Of a stretch of DNA of 34,098 nt, positions 15,867 to 23,173 are shown piece by piece. Made by a program: the position numbers and the translations under genes. This DNA comes from Anaerolineales bacterium (GTDB taxonomy: Bacteria; Chloroflexota; Anaerolineae; Anaerolineales; Villigracilaceae): positions 1-34,098 of the forward strand of contig JACMLM010000065.1 of the NCBI GenBank assembly GCA_014379595.1. The letters are read 5' to 3'. The notes beneath the pieces were generated by a model. The model did not search any database. It was given only the letters and a program-made list of their open reading frames with translations, and was not told the origin of the DNA. Within the stretch, counting starts at the first letter, position 1, and every line of letters starts with the position of its first letter.

Positions 15867-17486
15867 TTATTGTTCTGCCTCAATTGCATAATTTATCTGC
15901 TTCATGTTAGTTACGCCTGAATAATATTCCATTTCGCGAATAGCGCGAACTATTTCTGCGCTTGCGAAAAAATCAGGCTTCACATAATAATATTCCGTGC
16001 TGTATGGGTTTTCACCATAGGCCGCCGCCAGGATATATCCATTTTTCTGCGCGTACTCTTGAAGCACCACAATCATATCGTCCCAGTCATCTTTGGGAGC
16101 TGAAGCAGCAATGGGAGAAAAATACGCATGAAACATAATAATATGCGGATCAAAACTTCTTAAGTATTCTTCAGTAACAATACCATTATGAGCGATCCAC
16201 TGATCGTTTAGTCCCCAAGTATCCAATGACTTCCACTCAGAATACAAGGGCAGCAATCCAGATTCCGAAGTTGCCAGCCTAAGTTCATTATCTTTATATT
16301 CTGAAAGCATCAGGGCAACGGTATATTTTCCGTCATAATAATATCGGGCGCTATAGATACTGCGCTCGAATTGTATGGCACCGAAAAAGAACAATATCAC
16401 AAGCAGGGTATACAGCAATCGTTGCTGGACAGGAGTACTTGTCCACTCTGGGACTTTTAACCAGTCTCGAATTCCTTGAGTGATGGGCCAGCAAACCATG
16501 GCAGCCATTGGCAATATTACATATTGAAATCTTCCAAGGATATTCATATTGTTAGCAATTAGAATAAAACAGGTGGCAAAGCCAATGAGTGGAACTAGAA
16601 ATCCGATTGTTTTCCGAATTGTTTTCTTAAAGGAAATCCCTACAATAAACGCAGGCAACAACAGCATGTTCATAAAAAATACGTGGGTATATGATGCAAC
16701 GAGACTGCTCACGTAGATCTCCCCGCCGCCCTTTTTATAAAACGGATTAGGGAGAGGATAACCAAAATACTGCCATCTCCACAAGAAATATATTCCGCCA
16801 AGTACAAGGAATATTCCAAAATAATAAAGGAACGTGTACAGCGAATTCTTCGGACCTTTAATAAAAATGACTGCCAACAGCATAAAACTTGTCAACAGCA
16901 CACCTTCGGGTCTGACCAAACCTGTTACAAGGGATAAGATAGCAAACAAAAAAGCTTTCCTCTGACTCTCCCCGTTTTCGATAATATCCAAAGCCAGCCA
17001 CCAACTGAGGCAGGCAAACAATGCAAAAACTGTCGTTCCAAAATAGCCCACTACATAAAAAAAGCCAGGCCCTGCGATCAAGAATGCACCTGTACCAAAA
17101 GCGATCACACGAGGGGCATTAAAGGTTCTTCGTAAGGAGAAAAATATGACCGTGATCGTCAGGAAGTGAGCTGCGAAACCAAGAAAACGAGTGGCAAAGT
17201 CCAACGAGATGCCCGCCTTGACAAGTACTCCAACCGCGATCATAAATAAAAAATCGGTGGCACCGTCTACCGGTGCTTCACCAATATTCCACACAACTCC
17301 ATGTCCATCTGCAAAATGCTGGGAATAACGCATTAACATGGCAGCATCTTCAATTGGGTGACCTTTGAAATCTATAAACCATAGAGCATAAAACGCAACG
17401 ATTAAATACAAAAGGACAAGAACAATAAGGTCAATGGTATAAGGACGAAGTTGTATTGTTTCAAATTTCGCAAAAAGTTTTTTCAT
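15867..17486 (-). CDS. large GT-C membrane glycosyltransferase-like protein
   Basis: A 539-aa multi-pass membrane protein. After the first helix comes an extracytoplasmic loop, HPIEDAAMLMRYSQHFADGHG then VVWNIGEAPVDGATDFLFM. This is the pattern of AftB/GT39-like lipid-linked sugar transferases (acidic pair, then GxGxVxN and TxFL). About ten helices follow. A soluble domain of about 130 residues at the C-terminus (ATSESGLLPLYSEWKSLDTW ... HAYFSPIAASAPK) is typical for the group. It likely glycosylates a cell-surface polymer. It converges on the lipoprotein gene with only 15 nt between stops. No strong Shine-Dalgarno precedes the ATG. Confidence 0.75.
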   Translation of the reverse strand: MKKLFAKFETIQLRPYTIDLIVLVLLYLIVAFYALWFIDFKGHPIEDAAMLMRYSQHFADGHGVVWNIGEAPVDGATDFLFMIAVGVLVKAGISLDFATRFLGFAAHFLTITVIFFSLRRTFNAPRVIAFGTGAFLIAGPGFFYVVGYFGTTVFALFACLSWWLALDIIENGESQRKAFLFAILSLVTGLVRPEGVLLTSFMLLAVIFIKGPKNSLYTFLYYFGIFLVLGGIYFLWRWQYFGYPLPNPFYKKGGGEIYVSSLVASYTHVFFMNMLLLPAFIVGISFKKTIRKTIGFLVPLIGFATCFILIANNMNILGRFQYVILPMAAMVCWPITQGIRDWLKVPEWTSTPVQQRLLYTLLVILFFFGAIQFERSIYSARYYYDGKYTVALMLSEYKDNELRLATSESGLLPLYSEWKSLDTWGLNDQWIAHNGIVTEEYLRSFDPHIIMFHAYFSPIAASAPKDDWDDMIVVLQEYAQKNGYILAAAYGENPYSTEYYYVKPDFFASAEIVRAIREMEYYSGVTNMKQINYAIEAEQ

Positions 17487-17613
17487 ATGTTCAACATTAT
17501 TATACTGATAAAGAAGTAAAATATAGAGCGATTATTTTTATCTGTCATTTTCGCAAGCTAGAACTTCACGGCTAGGCATTGCGACTGCACTGGTATTGGA
17601 AAGACTATAAACC

Positions 17614-18024
17614 ATGCCATATTCAAAACTTTATTATCATTTTATTTGGGGCACAAAGAATCGATTGCCATTGATTGATTCTTCTATAGAAGCCGAACTA
17701 TATCGAGTCATTGCCGCAAAGGTGCAGGACATGCAGGGATTCGTTCATGCTATCGGCGGGATGGAAGATCATACTCACCTTGCAGTATCCATTCCGCCAA
17801 AACTTGCGCCTGCAAAATTTATCGGGGATGTAAAAGGGAATAGTTCACATTACGTCAATCATGTTATCAAGCCTGATTTTGAATTCTATTGGCAAGCCGA
17901 ATATGGAGTGTTATCTTTTGGTGAAAGAGATCTCTCTTCGGTGGTACGATATATTCATAACCAGAAACAACATCACGCGGATGGGACGTTGATCGCGGCA
18001 ATGGAGCGAATGGATGAGCAATAA
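17614..18024 (+). CDS. REP-associated / IS200-type Y1 transposase
   Basis: A 136-aa single-stranded-DNA transposase of the TnpA/RAYT superfamily. The metal-binding HUH-like motif is seen as EDHTHLAVSI (H53, H55). The catalytic tyrosine is Y113 in VVRYIHNQKQHH. The N-terminus YSKLYYHFIWGTKNRLPLI is family-typical, and length suggests an intact gene. RAYT proteins cut and join single-stranded REP palindromes. A group of four hairpins starts 33 nt after the stop. GGAAAG lies about 10 nt before the ATG. There is no TnpB. It lies between a GT-C gene and the UvrD helicase gene. Confidence 0.88.
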   Translation: MPYSKLYYHFIWGTKNRLPLIDSSIEAELYRVIAAKVQDMQGFVHAIGGMEDHTHLAVSIPPKLAPAKFIGDVKGNSSHYVNHVIKPDFEFYWQAEYGVLSFGERDLSSVVRYIHNQKQHHADGTLIAAMERMDEQ

Positions 18025-18056
18025 TTGCAATGGGACGTTTGCTACTGTCATTGTCC

Positions 18057-18158
18057 GCACGGCGATAAACCACCGTGCTAATTTTACAAAGTCCGCTAAA
18101 GCGGACTAGGCGGCTTAAGCCGCCTTTGCAGGCATAGCCCGACGGTTCATCGTCGGGC
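18057..18158. repeat. cluster of four REP-like hairpins
   Basis: Four adjacent palindromes lie in 102 bp. A: GCACGG/CCGTGC (18057-18078). B: AGTCCGC-TAAA-GCGGACT (18090-18107). C: AGGCGGCTT/AAGCCGCCT, a perfect 18-bp palindrome (18108-18125). D: GCCCGACG-GTTCAT-CGTCGGGC (18137-18158). B and C abut with no spacer. No T-tract follows, so these are not ordinary terminators. Their place next to a RAYT gene suggests REP/BIME-type substrates. Confidence 0.75.
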
Positions 18159-18232
18159 GGGTTCACAGAGTAGAATCAATCTATTGAAACAGGAAATTGC
18201 TGAAGAAAAATTGAAACCTGAAACCTAAACAC

Positions 18233-20545
18233 ATGACACCTTCCTTCACCCCTCGCCCCTCTCAACAAAACATCCTCCGCTACAATGGCGGGCGGTTGGG
18301 CATTGCCGCTGTGCCTGGTGCTGGCAAGACGCACATTCTTTCTGCACTGGCGGCGCAGATCATTCACGACAACCAATTGCAAGATGGACAGGAAGTTCTC
18401 ATCGTTACGCTCGTCAACTCAGCCGTTGATAATTTTGAAAATCGTATCAAAGGTTTTTTTGATAATAAGATTCAGGCGTTATATAAATATCGTGTGCGCA
18501 CATTGCATGGGCTTGCGCATGATATCGTCCGTGAGAAGCCTTCGCGCGTGGGGCTTGAGGAGCGCTTCAGCATCATTGATGAACGTGAAGCCGCGTTCAT
18601 TCGACGCGAGTCTGTCAATGCATGGCTGGCGTCTCATTCGCTGGATGATTATCTTGACCCTGCACTTGATTCATCAAAACAGGATTGGGTGAGGCGTTCT
18701 CAACTTCCAGATCTCGTGGACTCGCTCGCTTTAGCATTTATTCGTTCAGCAAAAGACCGCCTCTTGACTCCCGAAAGCCTGCGACAAAAACTAGATTCAT
18801 CTTTTGCGCCTCTGCCTCTCGCTGAACTTGGCTATAGCATTTATGCAGACTATCAACGTGCACTCGCCTATCGCGGTGCAGTAGACTTTGACGATTTGAT
18901 TCGTTTAGCATTGACTCTACTCCAAAGCGACGAAGAATTTTTAGAACGACTTCGTTTTCGCTATCCATTCATCTTGGAAGATGAAGCGCAAGATTCAAGT
19001 CAGTCACAGAAAAATATTCTTGAGTTATTAAGTGGTGAAAATGGAAATTGGGTTCGCGTGGGTGATCCAAACCAGGCCATCTTTGAAACATTTACCACTG
19101 CTGACCCCGACCTATTGCGCGATTTCATTCAAAGCAATCCGAATGCAGATATGCCAGAATCGGGAAGGTCACAGCCTGCGGTGATCGCGCTGGCAAATCA
19201 TCTGATTGACTGGGTGATGCAATCACATCCCGAACCGCAGGTGCAGACTGCATTATCACTTCCATATATTCAGCCTGTGCCAGAAGGATACGAGCCAGTG
19301 AATCCGCCAGATAACCCAGAGGGGATTAAATTTATCAGCAAGAAGTACACAGCGGAAGAAGAATTGGAAGCAGTGGTTAAATCTGTGAAGAGTCATTTGG
19401 ATTCATTTGCTGAGGATGAACAAAAACCAACTATTGCAATACTTGTCCCTCGTAATCAACGCGGCGTGGATGTTATTAATGCGCTCAAGGCAAAAAATGT
19501 CGAAGTGATTGAGTTGATTTCATCTACATCGAATACACGGGCAGCGGCAGGGTCATTGAATTATCTGCTTTCCTATTTAGCAGACCCGCAATCATCGCGA
19601 AAATTATCGAAGGCGTATGAAGTCTTTCGTCGTGATTGGCGCACGGGCATGTCATTGCGAGACGGTGATCTCCCGTCGAAGCAATCTCCCACAGATGAGG
19701 ATAATGCCAATAATGAGGGGATTGCTTCGTCGCGAAGTGCGCTCCTCGCAACGACATCAAACTTAATTCGACGCGTACATGAAGTGGAAAATTTCATCGC
19801 GCCGAGTCAAACCAATGACTGGCTGGCAGCTTTGGTTGAGGCTGAATCGTTCGAAGTCATCGAAGAGTTAAGAGAATTTCGAGTCAATGTCCAGCGCTGG
19901 TTGAATGCAGTCACACTTCCGATTGATCAATTAGTGCTCACGCTGGCACAGGATGTTTTTACAGAAGCACCTGACCTGGCGTTGGCGCATAAACTTGCGT
20001 TGGTGCTGCGCAAAGCGGCAGATGACCATAACGAATGGCGCCTGCCTGAGTTGACATCGGAGCTGGCGGTGATCGCAAAAAATGAACGGCGCTTCATTGG
20101 ATTCTCAGAAGATGACTCTGGCTTTGACCCTGAACGGCATCGCGGCAAAGTGGTGGTAACGACGATGCACCGCGCCAAAGGTTTGGAGTGGGATCGCGTG
20201 TATTTGATGAGCGTGAATAATTATGATTTTCCGTCGGGCATGCCGAATGATAGATTCATTTCGGAGAAGTGGTTTGTGCGACAGGGATTAAATTTGGAAG
20301 CCGAGGCACTGGCACAGTTGACCGCGTTGGAGTCGAACAGTGAATATGATTGGTATGAAGAAGGCAAAGCCACGTTCACTTCACGGCTCGGATATGTAAA
20401 GGAACGCCTGCGTTTGTTTTATGTAGGCATCACACGCGCGAAAAAAGATTTGATTGTCACTTGGAATTCAGGTCGCCAGGGTGATGCGACTCCGAGTCTG
20501 GCGATGTCTGAGTTGATGGGGTGGTGGGAGGAAAATACAAGATAA
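18233..20545 (+). CDS. UvrD/Rep-type SF1A DNA helicase
   Basis: A 770-aa ATP-dependent 3'-5' DNA helicase with every SF1A motif. Q-motif RPSQQNIL, Walker A VPGAGKTH (27-34), Ia LVNSAVDNF, Ib RTLHGLAHDI, II EDEAQDSS, III VGDPNQAIF, IV ESGRSQPAVI, V TTMHRAKGLEWD and VI FYVGITRAKKDL are all visible. No nuclease domain follows. The protein is longer than the motifs need because a palindromic repeat encodes residues about 473-508 (DGDLPSKQSPTDED ... SRSALLATT). No Shine-Dalgarno precedes the ATG at 18233. The last 36 bp are present again, degraded, at 21547-21581. It is probably a partner or paralogue of the degenerate helicase at 11534. Confidence 0.92.
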   Translation: MTPSFTPRPSQQNILRYNGGRLGIAAVPGAGKTHILSALAAQIIHDNQLQDGQEVLIVTLVNSAVDNFENRIKGFFDNKIQALYKYRVRTLHGLAHDIVREKPSRVGLEERFSIIDEREAAFIRRESVNAWLASHSLDDYLDPALDSSKQDWVRRSQLPDLVDSLALAFIRSAKDRLLTPESLRQKLDSSFAPLPLAELGYSIYADYQRALAYRGAVDFDDLIRLALTLLQSDEEFLERLRFRYPFILEDEAQDSSQSQKNILELLSGENGNWVRVGDPNQAIFETFTTADPDLLRDFIQSNPNADMPESGRSQPAVIALANHLIDWVMQSHPEPQVQTALSLPYIQPVPEGYEPVNPPDNPEGIKFISKKYTAEEELEAVVKSVKSHLDSFAEDEQKPTIAILVPRNQRGVDVINALKAKNVEVIELISSTSNTRAAAGSLNYLLSYLADPQSSRKLSKAYEVFRRDWRTGMSLRDGDLPSKQSPTDEDNANNEGIASSRSALLATTSNLIRRVHEVENFIAPSQTNDWLAALVEAESFEVIEELREFRVNVQRWLNAVTLPIDQLVLTLAQDVFTEAPDLALAHKLALVLRKAADDHNEWRLPELTSELAVIAKNERRFIGFSEDDSGFDPERHRGKVVVTTMHRAKGLEWDRVYLMSVNNYDFPSGMPNDRFISEKWFVRQGLNLEAEALAQLTALESNSEYDWYEEGKATFTSRLGYVKERLRLFYVGITRAKKDLIVTWNSGRQGDATPSLAMSELMGWWEENTR
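19649..19757. repeat. dispersed palindromic element inside the helicase reading frame
   Basis: Termini ATGTCATTGCGAG (19649-19661) and CTCGCAACGACAT (19745-19757) are inverted with one mismatch. An inner pair, GAAGCAATCTCCC (19678-19690) and GGGATTGCTTC (19718-19728), makes a second stem. This matches a repeat type I recall in several Chloroflexota genomes (CATTGCGAG ... GCAATGAC). The helicase frame stays open across it. Confidence 0.8.
20492..20527 (+). repeat. direct repeat, copy 1 (helicase 3' end)
   Basis: The coding end of the UvrD helicase shares CCGAGTCTGGCGA (13 bp) and TTGATGGGGTGGTGG (15 bp) with 21547-21581. The 7-8 bp between these blocks differs. This copy is intact and in frame (PSLAMSELMGWW). 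Confidence 0.85.
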
Positions 20546-20636
20546 ATTACAGGTTTTGTAAATATCGTTCAATACCTTTAACTTCAAGAGAAAGTATAAT
20601 CTTGACGATTCGACAAATCCGACAAAGGGAAAATAA

Positions 20637-21482
20637 ATGAGTGATACAACCGCACCCAAGCCATTTGTATTTGTTCTTATGCCTTTTGCAAAGGAATTCG
20701 ACGACATATATGAATTTGGTATTAAGATAGCTTGTCAAGAAGTTGATGCTTATTGTGAAAGAGTAGATGAACAGATATTTACAGGGAGTATACTTGATAG
20801 GGTGTATAACCAAATCGCGAAAGCTGACATTATTGTTTCAGACATGTCTGGCATGAATCCAAATGTATTTTATGAAACGGGCTATGCTCACGCGTTAGGT
20901 AAACAAGTAATTTTGCTGACGCAAAAAATTGCTGATATACCATTCGATTTAAAGCACTATTCTCATATTGTTTACCAAGGCAGCATTAAAGAGTTGAAAG
21001 AAGAATTAAAAAAACGAGTAAGCTGGTGCATCGAAAACCCTGATGAGTCGATTGACAAAGCTGAAACCAATCTAGAAATTTATTTACATGGCAAGAAAAT
21101 TTTCCCTAACGCACAGTTAAGTGTCTCAATTACGCTAGATACAAAAGAGCATAAATTCAGTGCTTCTTTCGCAGTTCACAACGCAAGTAAGAGAATTTGC
21201 GATGCAAATACAGTCCAATTAGGATTGATTACTCCTAGACAATTTAAAGGGGAACCTGCATCTTCAACGATTCAGCTTTCAAAGACTGAATCCATTCATT
21301 TGTTTCCACCTTTAGCTCGCATACTACCAAATGCTTGGCAGCAAACTGAATTAATATTAAATATTGCTGATGTGAGTGAGTTGATCAACGAAAAGCTAAG
21401 TTTCGTACTCAGGATATTTAATGAGCTAGGTACAACCGATATACCTTATAACCTTACGATACGTCTGAAAGAAGAAGTATAA
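20637..21482 (+). CDS. nucleoside 2-deoxyribosyltransferase/TIR-like domain protein
   Basis: A 281-aa protein. Residues about 8-130 form a Rossmann-like domain: FVFVLMPFAKEFDDIY, then YNQIAKADIIVSDMSGMNPN with NVFYETGYAHALGK. D69, N74, N76 and E80 match the pattern of nucleoside 2-deoxyribosyltransferase- and TIR-like proteins, where the Glu attacks an N-glycosidic bond. It could act on nucleotides or NAD, as in several antiphage effectors; this is inference. The remaining 150 residues form a beta-rich domain (LSVSITLDTKEHKFSASF ... YNLTIRLKEEV) that may sense a ligand. A TATAAT lies at 20595-20600 with no good -35. The gene is AT-richer than the helicase and lies between the two helicase-end repeats. 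Confidence 0.72.
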   Translation: MSDTTAPKPFVFVLMPFAKEFDDIYEFGIKIACQEVDAYCERVDEQIFTGSILDRVYNQIAKADIIVSDMSGMNPNVFYETGYAHALGKQVILLTQKIADIPFDLKHYSHIVYQGSIKELKEELKKRVSWCIENPDESIDKAETNLEIYLHGKKIFPNAQLSVSITLDTKEHKFSASFAVHNASKRICDANTVQLGLITPRQFKGEPASSTIQLSKTESIHLFPPLARILPNAWQQTELILNIADVSELINEKLSFVLRIFNELGTTDIPYNLTIRLKEEV

Positions 21483-21546
21483 AATCTCTTAATCTGTTTC
21501 GCTAGCACTAATGCGAAAATGATATATTAACAATAGAGATTCAGCG

Positions 21547-21581
21547 CCGAGTCTGGCGACATCCGCTTGATGGGGTGGTGG
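21547..21581 (+). repeat. direct repeat, copy 2 (decayed helicase 3' end)
   Basis: A degraded copy of the helicase terminus: CCGAGTCTGGCGA and TTGATGGGGTGGTGG are intact, with seven bases between them instead of eight. In the helicase frame it reads PSLATSA then a stop. The 200-nt gap 21483-21682 holds nothing else recognisable. Confidence 0.8.
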
Positions 21582-21682
21582 CAGGGAAAAATGAACAATC
21601 CTAAATTGCCTGCAAAACTATTTACGGACTAATGAGTTTTCTCACGCAATTTGAAAACTTCGCATAAGGCTATATTGATTTT

Positions 21683-22738
21683 TTATTTTGTCTTAGTTTC
21701 GTAAGACCGTATTGTTAGGCTACTCGAGAGAATTACTTCAAATAAAACAGTGAGTCTCATTGCGTAAAGCTGTTTTTGCTCATCACTGAGGTTTTGCTTT
21801 ATTTTTTCAAGCATACCAACGGCAATTTCGAAATTGATCTTTTGCAATTCCAATTGCAATTTGTCATTTTCAATTTTGTGTCTTCTTAACTCCTCTTCTA
21901 ATTTTGAGGTTTCTACATGGTCTCTTTGAGCCTGAATACGTTTTATAATTATTTCGGCTCTTTTTTCTTCCTCCTCCAATTGCGCCAATAATCTTGCATG
22001 TTTTGATCTCCACGGCACAAAAGTCTCTTGAAAAATTCGGATAGCCTGAGAAGCTCCATCTAAACTTACACTCAATGGAGAGTTCCGAGTTATCGAAAGT
22101 ACTTTCACTTCTTGAGGTTGTAAGCCTGTTATTTCATCAATAATATGTTGAATCTCTATTATTGAATTAATGAATGGATTAACCACTGTATGAATGTATT
22201 CGGGTGTAAATTCGTATTCTTTTTTGGACACTAAAATAATAATCACAACTAATTTTGGGACTATCTTCGTCTGAAAGTCTTCTGTCGACCCTCCACTTTT
22301 CTTCGCAATTTCCCACTCAGTAAACTTATCAAGGTCCAATTTAACATATGACGCTACGATGAAGATTAGAGCGGCATCATCTAGGTAGCCTATGACAGGA
22401 ATAAAATCTGGTATAAGATCAAATGGGGTTACGAAATAAATGATTGCGACTGTAATCGATACGATGGACCCCCAAGGTATATCAGTATATTCATCTGTAA
22501 TATAACTCTTAAAAAGCCTAAAAAAAGCGGTTAGCTTTCTCCACGCCCTCGCTAAGTAGCCATTATTTTTTTGCTTTTCTGCTTTCTTTGTGGCTTTTTC
22601 ATATAAGCCTTCTGCTTTCTGAGAGTCGTGAAGATAGTCTTCTGCCTCGCCCTTCATGTTTTCGACAGTATCTGTTAATAAATCTTCATTAAAAGGGATC
22701 TTGTCTTCATCAGGTTGGTTTTTATCTTCATTCGTCAT
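21683..22738 (-). CDS. DUF1232 (YkvA-like) protein with coiled coil
   Basis: A 351-aa protein. Residues about 75-130 hold the DUF1232 signature: WGSIVSITVAIIYFVTPFDL, IPDFIPVIGYLDDAALIF. In this family these residues form a short membrane-associated hairpin of unknown function. The N-terminus is charged and helical. The C-terminal 100 residues are a strong coiled coil (LEEEEKRAEIIIKRIQAQRD ... KLEEELRRHKIENDKLQLEL), which is unusual for the family. I start at ATG 22738 with GAGGG about 10 nt upstream; the frame is open to 22786. Like its divergent neighbours it is AT-rich, suggesting recent acquisition. No function can be assigned. Confidence 0.75.
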   Translation of the reverse strand: MTNEDKNQPDEDKIPFNEDLLTDTVENMKGEAEDYLHDSQKAEGLYEKATKKAEKQKNNGYLARAWRKLTAFFRLFKSYITDEYTDIPWGSIVSITVAIIYFVTPFDLIPDFIPVIGYLDDAALIFIVASYVKLDLDKFTEWEIAKKSGGSTEDFQTKIVPKLVVIIILVSKKEYEFTPEYIHTVVNPFINSIIEIQHIIDEITGLQPQEVKVLSITRNSPLSVSLDGASQAIRIFQETFVPWRSKHARLLAQLEEEEKRAEIIIKRIQAQRDHVETSKLEEELRRHKIENDKLQLELQKINFEIAVGMLEKIKQNLSDEQKQLYAMRLTVLFEVILSSSLTIRSYETKTK

Positions 22739-22786
22739 ATTGGTAGCCCTCAGCGACCTGAATAGTCCTAATTTTACAACATGCAA

Positions 22787-23173
22787 CGATTATTATACAA
22801 TGAGAAGTAAAGATTCAGGCGATAATTTGTGGTCTTTGACATTGGTGCCTGAATTGCATTGCTTCAGTTACAAGTGCAAAGAAATAGGAGCCTTCGGGGT
22901 GAGGGGCGAGTGCGGTTGACCTCTCCCCAGCCATCTCCAAAAGAAGAGGGAGTCTGTCGTCAAATGAAAAACAGTCTCAGGCGTAATGTCAACGACCCCA
23001 CCCGACCTCACCTGCACTGCACCAAACGCAGTGCGGTGCAAGTGTCGGTCACCCTCCCCCGCGAAGCGTCCGTAAGAAAGATTACGCAAGTTATTCAATT
23101 TATATAATTCGGATTTGGAGACACAATACCCGAGCATAGCGAGTGGTAGGGAAATGGTCTCGGGATGTGACGA
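22787..23173. other. 387-bp gene-free region of decayed repeats
   Basis: No convincing gene. The left half has phrases of a common dispersed repeat (GGTGAGGGGCGAG ... CCTCTCCCCAGCC). A hairpin GCACTGC-ACCAAAC-GCAGTGC lies at 23014-23034. Base composition changes here from AT-rich to GC-richer, marking the edge of the 20.5-22.8 kb stretch. Confidence 0.5.
22966..22997 (+). repeat. decayed copy of the nested-hairpin repeat
   Basis: The stretch AACAGTCTCAGGCG then TAATGTCAACGACC matches the short copy at 27452-27486 (GGTCTC ... TAATGTCAACAAGACC) in the same orientation, but the outer right arm is lost. A further possible half-copy (AAATGGTCTCGGGATGTGAC) lies at 23153-23172. Confidence 0.5.

Noticed and set aside
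19524-19797. Minus-strand frames inside the helicase gene (SLRGAHFATKQSP-like)
   Set aside because: This is the known look of the palindromic repeat read in the wrong frame; not a gene.
22859-23137. Short frames in the 22.8-23.2 kb gap
   Set aside because: Overlapping on both strands, built from repeat phrases, no ribosome-binding site or family features.
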